A DNA stretch of 64,000 nucleotides from Adenophora triphylla var. japonica (taxonomy: Eukaryota; Streptophyta; Magnoliopsida; Asterales; Campanulaceae), in the NCBI GenBank assembly GCA_022495995.1, contig JAFEMH010007495.1, forward strand, positions 23,655 to 87,654, written 5' to 3'. The position numbers and the translations under genes were made by a program. Under the pieces are notes generated by a model. It was given only the letters and a program-made list of their open reading frames with translations, made no database searches and was not told where the DNA came from. Each line of letters starts with the position of its first letter. Positions within the stretch are counted from its first letter, which is position 1. Positions 36,101 to 46,222 of this stretch are shown here, piece after piece.

Positions 36101-36381
36101 ATTCCTTTGTCGCAAAATTGAGAAATTGAAAGGAGGTTGTGCTTGAGTCCTTCAACAAGAGAAACCTTCTCAATGGTTAGGTTTCCTCTCCTTATAATAC
36201 CATATCCAATGGTCTTGCCTTTGTTGTTGTCACCAAAGGTTACAGACGGACCACTTGCCTCAACGACATCTTCAAGTAATGATCTATCTCCAAATATATG
36301 TCTTGAGCAACCACCGTCAAGATACCATTCATTATCCTTGGAGTGACCAAACATAAAGCGCAGGACCCGAAATGTAAACAT
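33107..36381 (-). pseudogene. pol of the SIRE element: PR, INT, RT, RNase H (frameshifted)
   Basis: In minus-strand order: a protease-like segment with DGG where DSG or DTG is usual (about 36321); the pre-integrase zinc segment LWHKRLSHLNFKYL (about 35955); and the integrase core with VVVDDYSRYTW and SDNGTEF (35712-35416). The reverse transcriptase follows, with [11 protein letters not shown] (about 34320) and YVDDIIFGS (about 34050). The RNase H region comes last, with DNTSTISVSNNPVMHSKTKHIDI and ADILTKALD, ending LELK at 33107. At least seven frame breaks interrupt it. The order INT before RT defines copia. Confidence 0.88.
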
Positions 36382-36419
36382 TAAGAACGAGGTCCCCCTT
36401 TATTCCTTGGGTCCTGAAG

Positions 36420-38740
36420 TTAGCAACCCTTTACGACCCACACCTGCTTGACAAAAGGAGGTTTACTCTTCCTGGCATTGGATGTGAACCGCAAAAGGCA
36501 TTCTGCAGCCTTGTAACCTAAACCATCACACACAGAACATTTATAATAGCTACAAGCTTCATGAGGTTTTACTAACTCCTTACTCTTCTTAGGAGTTGCA
36601 TGCGGTTTGAGAAATGCGGTTTCACCCTTAACAAAAGAAACTGGCTTTGGTTTGACCACGTATTTTCTAGGAACGCTATTCCTGCTTTTGAAGGCAGGAG
36701 GAGCGGTCGAAGAAGAGGCGCGGTCAGACCTGCGGTTGCCAGCATCTCTAGTTCCACCAGAGGCGGTTTTAGGGATGCGTCCAACTCCATAAGCCATTTC
36801 TTCTGACGCTACACTCTCAGAATCCTTTGGCTTCATCTGAGAGTTCTTCCCATATTGCTTCCCTTTAGGGTAGACATAATTTATTTGTTGTCCTTTACCC
36901 TTGCCTTTAGCATGCTTCCCCTTAGGAATTTCTTTAGTTAGTTCCAAAATTTCCTCATCCTTTTCACTCGAGGATGCACACTTCTCCTCTTCCTCAGATC
37001 CAAAACCTAGACCTTCCTCAATTCCAGGAGGAACTTGCGAGTCCATGATTTTATCCTTGGTGGATTGAGACTTGAGCCACGAATCAATAATCTTTTGGAG
37101 ATCATTGATTTGGGTTACCAAGTCATCATTCCGGAGTTGAAGTGCAAAGAACCTTAGTTTCAAGGATGCGGTTCGATCAAGAAGAGGAGTCATACTTCCG
37201 ATTTGGTCCTTAAGATTTAAAATTTCGGACTTCATCACGCTTTCTCCGTCTTGCATGCATTAAGTTCATCATGAGCTAAGCTTAAGGCTTTCTTAAGATT
37301 AGAGAATTGATGGATCACAGTTTCAGCTTCCTTGAACATCCTTTCATGTTCCATGGGAGAAACCTCTTCCACCACCTTTTTCAAAATTTTCTTATTTGGA
37401 ATTATTTTTGAAGGTGGAGCATTTGTAGGAGGAAAAATGGGACGTGAATACGAGCAATTTCCTATCTTAATGCTAGGAGTAAGTTTGATATTTTCATCCA
37501 ACGTAAAATTTGGAAGTTTTGTAGAAACCTCTTTTTCTTCCATATCTTGCGACTCGATTGACTCAGAATCTGACTCATAGGAAGCGTCTGCAATTAAGGC
37601 AGATTAACCTCTTCGGTTTCATCATCACTTCCATCATCGTAATCGCTTCAATCCAAGTAGACAATTCCTTGAATTCTCTTCCTCCTCAAAGAACCATTCC
37701 CTTGCGACGAGAAAATTTCGCAGAGAGGTTTTCTTTTCATGTATTCATATTTAGGCCGTGACACTCAGATGCAAAGTGACCAAGTTTTCTACAATTGTAG
37801 CAAACTAGATCACTCTTTTCTTTGTATCTCCAAATTTTTAGAAAACGTTGCAGGAGGTTTGCCTTTTGAAAATGATTTTGTGAAAGGTTTTGAGGATTTT
37901 CTAAATTTTTGGAATCTTTTCACAAACATGGCAAAATCATCATCATCCATCTCGATGAGTGATGATGTTGATATGGAAGGATCTGCAGTTTGATTGGATG
38001 TAGATGGTTTCTCCTCATGTTCCACGACGGACATGGATAGCGATTTGGTTTTCCCTTCAATCTCTTCAATATGATTTAATTTTAATTCATAGACTCTAAG
38101 ATTGGCGTACAAGTTACTTAACGACCAAGTACCCAAAACTTTAAAGTCTTCTAAAGAGGTAGCCTTATTTACCCATTTAGAACCTAAAGCAGATATGAAA
38201 GTCATATTGATTTCCTTATCGGTTAAAGTTTTGCCAAGAGATCTACAAGCATTAACTACCTCAACATATCGGTCGTAGGTTTGACGCAAGGTTTCGTTGG
38301 ATTTTCTGTTGAAGTTGTCAGATGATCTTTCAACAAAGATATAATTTGCTTTCCTTGCTTTCGTCATCACCTTCGAGGTAGCTCTCAATGGCATCCCACA
38401 TCTCGCTTTGCGGTTTTGAGGTACATCACTTTCTCGTAGAGTTGATACAGGAGGGTTCCGTAAATGATGTGCCTAGCCTTGCCGTCCAAGGCAACCAATC
38501 TCTTCTCTTCATCCGACCACTCATCTTTTGGCTTTTTGACTTCGGAGTTTCAAGATTGGTGGTTGCATCAGTGTTAGCCTTCATTGGAATTAGAGGTCCA
38601 TTGATCACGCACTCCACCAGCATTTCATCTATAGTTTCCAAATGAATAAGCATTCGGCACTTCCAGATGTCAAAGTGGTCTTCGTCCAAGATTGGAATGT
38701 GTGAATAGTTAACAATAGTCATTGTCTTTGTATTTGCCAT
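36420..38740 (-). pseudogene. gag of the SIRE element (frameshifted)
   Basis: It starts at the ATG at 38740 (MANTKTMTIVNYSHIP), 53 bp inside the primer-binding site. The capsid-like part includes HFDIWKCRMLIHLET and SNETLRQTYDRY. A Cys-rich segment CSVCDGLGYKAAEC near 36540-36499 resembles a zinc knuckle with Tyr in place of His. Basic and Ser-rich linkers separate these parts. Frame breaks occur near 38410, 37800 and 37250. Confidence 0.8.
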
Positions 38741-38792
38741 ATCGAATCGGCACACAAGCTGTTAAGCTTGAAAAAGAGTGGTTTTAAAATGT

Positions 38793-38808
38793 GTTTGCTC
38801 TGATACCA
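38793..38808 (-). other. Primer-binding site of the SIRE element (tRNA-Met)
   Basis: The minus strand reads TGGTATCAGAGCAAAC, 2 bp inside the 5' LTR. It is the standard initiator-Met primer site of plant copia elements. Confidence 0.92.
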
Positions 38809-38810
38809 CT

Positions 38811-40292
38811 TGTTGGTCCCAAAGATGGCAACAAGGGTGAAAATACAGCTAGAGGGGGGGGTGAATAGCTGTCACAAATTTTTCGCCCTCTTTTAAGAAC
38901 TAAACCTCTTGCTTACAAAATCCTCTTGCAGTTGATAATAGACTGCAAGTAATGATGTAAAATGCACAGCGGAATAATAGAGTGTAAAGCGGTTTGCAGA
39001 GGCGGTTTGTAAAACGCAGTTTTGATTTGCGGTTTTGGTAAGAGCAGTTTTACAAACACGTGTATTTTTGACAATATTAACTCCAAACACTATTTCACAA
39101 TAATGGATAACTAAAATAAGATCAAACAGAGATAGAGATAAATAATTAGTAAGCACAGAAAATATAAATGCAGTAAAGTATATGAACAAGCTATTTGGAG
39201 TGGTTCAATCGATAAACGATCTACGTCCACTACCAAGATGGTTAGTCTTGGATTTCTAAGAGAGATTTTATATTGAGTATTTGAGAGATTACAAAGTACA
39301 ATAAAATCTTTTCTATGAAGAACAAATCCTAGACTATAACCAGTGTATCTCAAATGAATAAACTATGTGTTTAAACAAGTGAGGTGTGCGTGTGTTCAAG
39401 ATCAAGGCTCTTTAAATCTGAGAGATGTAGAGCTCAATGATTCTTGAATGTGTTAAGGCTTGATTTCTGGGCTGGGGAATATATCTTGAAGTATGAAGAT
39501 GAAGATTCAAAGGGTTGAATAATTTCTGGGCAGAGCTTCAGCTTCAATGAACACAACACTTTCTCAATTTTTCAAGCAATCTTCAAATGGTGAAGATTAG
39601 GGGTATTTATACCCAAGCATCAAGAAACTAGCCGTTGGATACTGTACGTGTAAGGACAAGACTTGATGCAATCCTATTGGTCCACAATATCCACTTTTGT
39701 CCTTTGGTACGCACTGCAGATAAAGCCGATCGTGCTCCACCGCAAGCAATGAGGTTAGGACACCTGTCACCTTTTCAAGATCCTTGCAGATCTTCTCTGA
39801 CATTGAATCACGTGACAAGATTTAGTGGTTGACTTTTGATATTGCTGACGTGGATTCCAACGGATAAAAAGTGGTCCACTTCAAGTCTTCAATCATTGGA
39901 TGCGGTTGGTGAGGAGCGGTTAGGATCATGCGGTTCGCTACACCAGGAGGTTGCACAGATGCGGTTGCACATGAACTGCACAGGTGCGGTTCAAGAGCGG
40001 TTACACTGCAGTTTGTTCAAGAAGCAGATTCAAAGGAGAAATACACATGCGGTTACATGTGCGATTCATATGGGCGATTTTGAATACTGCTGGAACTGCA
40101 ACCTCATATCCAATGAGTCTTGTGCCAGTCTTCAAGCCTAAATTTAACCTATTCTATAAAATGGACTTAGCTAAAAAATTGAAGTCTAAGCTTCATTACA
40201 TAGGGTCCTAAAGTCCTTAAAATAGACAGGAGGTTATGGTATCAATCAAATCTAATACAAAATAGGTGGGTTAAAACATGCATACCCAACAC
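38811..40292 (-). repeat. 5' LTR of the SIRE element (right on the plus strand)
   Basis: 1482 bp. It retains about ten GCGGTT motifs, and at several positions it differs from the other LTR exactly at the CpG of that motif. Confidence 0.95.
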
Positions 40293-40297
40293 TTTGA

Positions 40298-41231
40298 CAA
40301 AAAGTTCAGGCGAAATGCCATAAAAAGGGGGTGACTTGCCATACTTTAAAGTGAAAGAGGGAGGGATGCCACATTTTGAAAAGGGAAAAATCGGACGAAA
40401 ACGCCATATTAAAACGGAAAAATGCCACTCATTCAAGAGAAATTGATAAAGCGGGCGGGACACCACCCATTTAAGAAAATTTGATGAACTTGGCGGGATG
40501 CCACTCAAGAAGGCAATTCAAGGGGAAATGAGCGAGATGACAATCTCGGTTAAGCCAAAGCAAACAGCAAAATGGTAAGCGGTCAAGCAGCGGGATAGCA
40601 AAATGGTTAAACGCACAAACGTTATTTGCTCTATGCGGTTTGCAAGATACTATTAGCATCAGGTGGTTAGCACAATGCGGTTTAACGAAAGATGGTTTGG
40701 AACAAGGAGGTTTGGCAAAGTGCCATATCAAAAGAAAATTCAAAAGAAAAACAAGTCACATTAATTATGCCAGAAAAGGGCCGGTTACCAACCTGTAGAA
40801 ATTGGAAAAGTCATTCCTTCAAATTTCATACAAAAAGGTCTGAAAATGCGAGGAGCAACCACCCATTTCTCAACTCGGGGGCTTCTCACCAAAACGTATC
40901 GGAATAACCATATAGCCAACACATGGCCGCAGCTCAAAAAGGAAATTATTCACACCGTATATGTTATCTCGACCAAACGACACTGTCCCTTACATGAAAA
41001 TTGGGAGCGACTCACTATCTTCCAACTCGGGGGCTCGCAATCCCGAAATGCTTATTGGGCTCGCATCCTGAACTGCTTAATAATCAGAGCGAAACACAAA
41101 AAATTGATATGTTAAAGGCTTCTATTGTTACAAAGTAGGAGGATCATCTCAAAAATGCTTAAAATTTTATTTTTACCTTATCTACTCCTTAACTCGCCCA
41201 TAAATAACCGAGCTAAGGAGTCGGGGGTTAC
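40298..41231. other. LARD internal region, right part
   Basis: This continues the ATGCCA-type degenerate repeats to about 40500, then mixed sequence with scattered GCGGTTT. CCGAGCTAAGGAGTCGGGGG just before the right LTR is the probable polypurine tract. No coding similarity was seen. Confidence 0.6.
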
Positions 41232-41786
41232 TGATGTGACCATAAAAAAATGGTCAACAAAAAATACGATAGACCTAGGGGTCAAAATGGACATAATAAA
41301 TACGTGGAAAATGTGTAGCATTAAGGGGATAAAATAATCATTATTATATGGACCCCAAAAATATTGTGATATGTATGGCTTCCCAAATATGTCAAATGGG
41401 TCAAATAGGCTAAATGGGTCAAATAGGCCAAATGGGCTAAACGGGCCAAGCGGACAAACGGCAAATGGGCCAAATGGGCCGAATGGGTTAAAAGCCCATC
41501 CACCAGGCTATATATACGAAGGAAAAGCTTCTCAATTGGGGGGGGGACTCTCTCTCACTCTCAGGTTTTCACTTCCTCTTCCTCCACAAAAACATACACT
41601 TTCTCTCTCTATATTCTCTCTCTAAATATTCAACATTTATTTACACAAAAAATGGCATAATGATTCTCACACCGGAGGGGCTTTAGCCGGAGACGCCCCC
41701 CGGCTTAGCTTATGGTGTTCCTTGTGCAGATCAGTGTTGGAGAACTCAGCTGGACTCATTCGACCGGAGACGTGACGTGGAGGCTT
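41232..41786 (+). repeat. 3' LTR of the LARD, truncated at its right end
   Basis: It matches 14280-14827 with small differences, then stops at GGAGGCTT. The last 28 or so bases present in the left LTR are missing, and DUF1990 flanking sequence follows directly. Confidence 0.75.
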
Positions 41787-41849
41787 ACTTTTGTGGGCGA
41801 TCTACTGTAGTAAGTTTGAACTCAATGAAACAACCACCTCGTTCGATTC
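41787..41849. repeat. Segmental duplication copy A', left piece
   Basis: From ACTTTTGTGGGCGATCTACT this matches copy A from about 13545. It is cut by the copia insertion at CTCAT; copy A' resumes at 44549. Confidence 0.85.
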
Positions 41850-42171
41850 CTCATTGTTGTGAATTTGGTGGTACCCCGTTGCAATCTAGACAAAGAACAA
41901 AACACCTACAAGCACAATAATGGAAGAATCACACACACAAGAACACAATAGGTTTTTACCCGGTTCATTCAACACATGAACTACGTCCGGGGGCAATTGC
42001 CAAGCCAATATTGTATTAGACACCTTCTAATATGTTGCTTCTACAACTACAATGTGTTCTAGATCGTAATTATGCTTATATAGCAATACAAGGAAACCCT
42101 AAATCAAATTAAGAAGAGTTTGTATCAAAATAGGAAACAAATCAGCTGCAGATTTTTCTCTCCCGACACGT

Positions 42172-42281
42172 GGGCGGTCGCCCACCACCCCCATGGGCGA
42201 TCGCCCATGAAGAGATTTCCCTCGAGCCATTCCTTCTGTACATGTGGGCGGTCGCCCACCACCACCATGGGCGGTCGCCCA
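42172..42281. repeat. Four palindromes in the U3 of the small copia LTR
   Basis: TGGGCGGTCGCCCA occurs three times and the fully palindromic TGGGCGATCGCCCA once (starts 42172, 42194, 42245, 42268). In element orientation they lie upstream of the TATATAAG box near 42080. The right LTR has the same cluster at about 44343-44452, but with all four in the GGCGGTCGCC form. They could be enhancer-type sites; that is inferred from position. Confidence 0.85.
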
Positions 42282-42494
42282 GTCCAACAGAAGCTCCCCC
42301 ACGATTTTCCTCTTGATCTCACCAACTCCTCCAACTTAGACTCCTTTTTCCTCATAGTTTAGGACTCCAATCCCAACAATCTCCCACCGGAGACTAAACT
42401 AACAAGCATAGAAACACCCATCAACTCCCACCACGGAGTAATGACCTTCGAACACATTTCCCCCATATTGGCTTGACACTACCGAACCTCCTGC

Positions 42495-43963
42495 TCAAGT
42501 ACTAAGGCGAGTTGAAACCAAGCGACGTTTCAACCTCTCCGTGTTAGATGGTTCTTGCCTCCCCAAATCAGCTTCTACCTTGATTTCTCCCCGCAAGTCT
42601 AACTTTTCCTTCTCCCTCCAGACCCACCTTCCTCGCAATGCTTCCCCTTGAAACTTGGAAGTACCTTGTTTCTTGCATCGTCTTCTTTTAGTCTGAATAC
42701 GCTCTCTGTTAGGGCACTTGGACTTCCACACCACGTTGATCAACTTTGTGTCCTTCTCCCCCCTAACATACCGTTTCTTGATGTCTCTCCTTTCTACACC
42801 AATAGGCCGGTTCTTTAGCCTCTTGCTCCCACCGGAACGAATGTCGACATTGTAGGTAGAGTACAACATCTTCCCCTTAACCCCATGAGCTATCACCTTA
42901 GCCCCTTTTGTGACTTTCCAAGACCAATGAAGGTCACACCATACCCTTCACTGTCAAGTTGTCCCACAGAAATCTCTCTTCTCCTCAAATCCGGAACATG
43001 CATCACGTTGTGTAGTTGTAAAAAAGCCCCGTTAGGTGTCTTCATCATCACATCCCCCTTACCTTTGATCTTCAATGGTTGACCATCACCAAGATAGATA
43101 ACCCCAAAATCTCCAGTTTTATACCGCTCCATTGATTCTGCATCCCCACTAGCATGACAATAGGCTCCAGAATCCAACACCCAATCTTCACCCGACTGCT
43201 CCTCTCCTAGGATTAATACATCTCCCCCATCATCCACCACGTGTGCACCACCATCTTTACCCGGACAGTCATAACTGATATGACCTAATTTGCCACAATT
43301 GTAGCACTTGACCTTTTTCCCCTTTTTCGGTCCTCCCCTTCCCCTATTTCTATCCACCCTAAGTGAAGCCCCATCTACGGAAGATTCTCCCCTTTTCTCT
43401 TTCCTTCTCAACTCCTCTTGAAGAATGAGATCTCTAACCTCCGTATACACCAATGCTGTTTTTGACGTACTAATCGTTGTGACAGTTACCTCCCAACTAT
43501 CAGGCAATGATTTTAGTAGAAAACAAGCTAGCACTTCATCGGAGAAAGTAATATCAACACTTTTCAGTTGGTCCACCATACCTTTGAAACTGCCGATATG
43601 ACTTGCTGCTGTCTGCCCCTCTGACATCTTCGTATTCGCAAACCTATTTATCAAATGCACCTTATTGATATTAGACGGCTTCTCATACATGTCTGACAGC
43701 GTTTGTAGCAACTCCACCGTTGTCTTGGCCTCCATAGCGTTCCGTGCAACGTCGTCGGTTAGAGCACACCTCACCGCTCCTAACGCCTTCCAATCTAACG
43801 TCTCCCAATCCCCTTGTGACATGTCTTCGGGTTTCTCCTTTAAGGATTTATGAAGATCCTTACAATAAAGGTAATCTTCAACCCTCGTCCTCCAGAACGT
43901 GAAATTCACACCGTTGAATTTCTCGATTGAGTTCTTCATCTGATTGCTCCACCAAGTCCCCAA
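42495..43963 (-). pseudogene. Gag-protease polyprotein of the small copia element
   Basis: The main frame runs from 43963 to 42893 (356 residues). It opens near KNSIEKFNGVNFTFWRTRVE, a typical copia Gag start, and carries the UBN2-like capsid region. A CX2CX4HX4C zinc knuckle, CYNCGKLGHISYDC, lies near residues 219-232. The protease-like motif WVLDSGAYCH is near residue 262. It ends with MHVPDLRRREISVGQLDSEG, the usual pre-integrase lead-in, and a stop. A second frame (42896-42495) continues with GVKGKMLYST and then a basic tail of unknown kind. Gag may be intact; the tail is shifted. Confidence 0.82.
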
Positions 43964-44548
43964 GAACGTGATTCAAAAAATCAACTAATGAAACTTTGAA
44001 TCCTCCGAACCAATGCTCTGATACCAGTTGTTGTGAATTTGGTGGTACCCCGTTGCAATCTAGACAAAGAACAAAACACCCACAAGCACAATAATGGAAG
44101 AATCACACACACAAGAACACAAGAGTTGTTTACCCGGTTCATTCAACACATGAACTACGTCCGGGGGCAATTGCCAAGCCAATATTGTATTAGACACCTT
44201 CTAATATGTTGCTTCTACAACTACAATGTGTTCTAGGTCGTAATTATGCTTATATAGCAATACAAGGACCCTAAATCAAATTAAGAAGAGTTTGTATCAA
44301 AATAGGAAACAAATCAGCTGCAGATTTTTCTCTCCCGACACGTGGGCGGTCGCCCACCACCCCCGTGGGCGGTCGCCCATGAAGAGATTTCCCTCGAGCC
44401 ATTCCTTCTGTATGTGGGCGGTCGCCCACCACCACCATGGGCGGTCGCCCAGTCCAACAGAAGCTCCCCCACAATTTTCCTCTTGATCTCACCAACTCCT
44501 CCGACTTAGACTCCTTTTTCCTCATAGTTTAGGACTCCAATCCCAACA

Positions 44549-45156
44549 CTCATCCCGTCTCGATTAATTACATTGAATTGAAAATAATTTTTACTTTTTT
44601 ATGAATCATGGCAATTTATGTTGAATTGACAAAGTCAACACAAGGTTGTTCATTACTGTGAGGTTGTCTTTTGGTGCTTTTAATAGCTTTCTGCTCCATA
44701 TGGCTTTAATTTTCTCTCAAGTGGATTAAATGATTTTGATACTCAATAAAATTAGTTCGATAATCATGAGTCATATGCACTTATAGTAGAATACAAGGTT
44801 GTTCATTGTTCACAAAGTTCATATCTAGTTTTAAAAAAATTGTAGAGCCTACTGTATTCCATAGTCAGAGCAGTTTGTTGTTCATAGTTAAAGGAGTTAG
44901 TTAAACTGGGGTGAAATTATGTGCTTGTGTGAATGAGATTTTTCCCTGGCTCATGATGCCTCTGCAGATTGCGTACGTTAATGAAAGCAAAAAGCCTAAA
45001 AGTCCTGTCGCAGCTTTCAGTTTTGGTGGAGGCACCCTCAAAGGACACCTACTGGTTAGTGCATCTTCATTAGTAATACTTGTGCATTCAGTGTGGATAA
45101 CTGGCTCTTAAAAGATATTTTGTTACATTACAAGAAAATAAGAGATTATTATCATA
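44549..45156. repeat. Segmental duplication copy A', right piece
   Basis: It continues the match to copy A from CTCATCCCGTC to GATTATTATCAT. After that it runs on into the natural intron toward the last DUF1990 exon. That makes A' the copy in original context. Confidence 0.9.
44905..45054 (+). CDS. DUF1990/UPF0548 penultimate exon, copy A' (partial gene)
   Basis: This is the same exon as at 13962-14111 with one residue difference noted at its start (VKLCACV in place of VKFCACV). It ends CTG|GTTAGT. A 471-bp intron separates it from the last exon, and the phase matches. The Phe to Leu change falls in a conserved block. The N-terminal exons are not in the window, and upstream the reading frame meets a TAA, so I cannot say whether this copy is still expressed. 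Confidence 0.7.
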
Positions 45157-45525
45157 GTTACTTATTCAATAAGGAGATTGTGTGGTTACAACAGATTTTG
45201 TTTATTAAAATTAAAATATCCTATTAACTGTTGCATCAGAATATGGGTATTTAGTGCATTTCTGAACCTCTTCTCAAATCTTCTAAGCTTTCCGTAAAGT
45301 TGAAGTAACTCTTAGTAAACAAAAAGGCCTAAAGATAACCGATAATTACAATTTGTTGAATCTATTTGGAACCAATTATCTTGGGTTCTGATATTACGAG
45401 GTTCTTTTGCTGTTAATTGTTTTTAGTACATTCATTAGGTGCACGGAAAAGTATTTCTGCATCTTCATATTTGATTATGTGAAATCTGTGAAGCTTACTT
45501 CTCAGAAATATGGTCGTGAATGCAG

Positions 45526-45708
45526 GCTGGGGAAGAACGTTTTTCAATTGAGATGGATGAGAACAACCAAGTTTGGTATGAAATTCTTTCCTTCTCAAAG
45601 CCAGCACATTTCTTATCTGTAATTGGGTATCCATATGTACGTTTTAGGCAAAAATATTTTGCTCATCAATCTAGTGGCGCTGTTCAGAAGTTTGTGTCTG
45701 CTCAGTAA
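45526..45708 (+). CDS. DUF1990/UPF0548 last exon
   Basis: The acceptor TGCAG is followed by a phase-0 frame of 60 codons encoding GEERFSIEMDENNQVWYEILSFSKPAHF, then a conserved IGYPYVRFRQKYFA block and a TAA stop. This closely fits the C-terminus of plant UPF0548 proteins such as At2g17695. The family is conserved but has no assigned reaction that I know of. This exon occurs once only, so any working gene must use it. The 5' half of the gene was not found anywhere in the window. Confidence 0.85.
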   Translation, partial: AGEERFSIEMDENNQVWYEILSFSKPAHFLSVIGYPYVRFRQKYFAHQSSGAVQKFVSAQ

Positions 45709-45795
45709 CCTTCGAGGTCAAGACCATTTGCAAATGCAGGTTTACTTCAGTGGCGGACCTAGGATTATTTTTTGAAGGGGGGCAAAATATTTTTA

Positions 45796-46222
45796 TTAGT
45801 GAAAGGGGGAAAAAATTAGTTCATTTTTTTCTTCAGATAAAGGGGGGCAAGTTTTCATAAATTGCGCTAAACCCCTATTTTTTTAAATATTTACACTATT
45901 AAAAAGAAAAAAAATTTAAATCAAAGGGGGCAAGCACCCCCTTTTCCTTCCATGTAGGCCCCCCTGGTTCACTCCCACGGTGTATACCAAAAGGCCTACT
46001 TCAAATTATTAGTGAAAGGGGGGAAAAATTAGTTCATTTTTTTCTTCAGACAAAGGGGGGCAAGTTTTCATAAATTGCGCTAAACCCCTATTTTTTAAAA
46101 TATTTACACTATTAAAAAGAAAAAAAATTAAATCAAAGGGGGCAAGCGCCCCCTTTTCCTTCCATGTAGGCCCCCCTGGTTCACTCCCACGGTGTATACC
46201 AAAAGGCCTACGTCAAATTATG
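45796..46222. repeat. Tandem duplication, about 213-bp unit
   Basis: Two nearly identical units run from AGTGAAAGGGGG to CCAAAAGGCCTAC. Each contains CAAGTTTTCATAAATTGCGC and TTCCATGTAGGCCCCCCTGG. The sequence just before (CAGTGGCGGACCTAGGATT) is the start of a common plant repeat. No coding content. Confidence 0.9.

Larger units (their letters stand above)
26384..40292 (-). mobile_element. Ty1/copia element of SIRE/Maximus type with envelope-like gene
   Basis: The element is 13,909 bp with LTRs of 1483 and 1482 bp, each TGTTGG...CCAACA. The 5-bp target duplication CTTTG is perfect (26379-26383 and 40293-40297). Primer-binding site, gag, protease, integrase, reverse transcriptase and RNase H occur in that order on the minus strand, which is the copia order. 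A long extra coding region lies between pol and the 3' LTR, as in SIRE elements of soybean and relatives. The LTRs are nearly identical, so insertion is recent in relative terms. Many coding frames are nevertheless broken. Confidence 0.95.
41855..44548 (-). mobile_element. Small non-autonomous copia element (gag and protease only)
   Basis: 2694 bp with LTRs of 524 bp (41855-42378) and 520 bp (44029-44548), both TGTTG...CAACA. The target duplication CTCAT (41850-41854 and 44549-44553) is confirmed by the undisturbed site in copy A near 13600 (GATTCCTCATCCCG). Primer-binding site TGGTATCAGAGCATTGG (minus strand, 44026-44010). The internal region of 1650 bp encodes Gag, a zinc knuckle and a protease-like motif, then ends before any integrase or RT. 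It must depend on a full-length relative. Confidence 0.95.
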
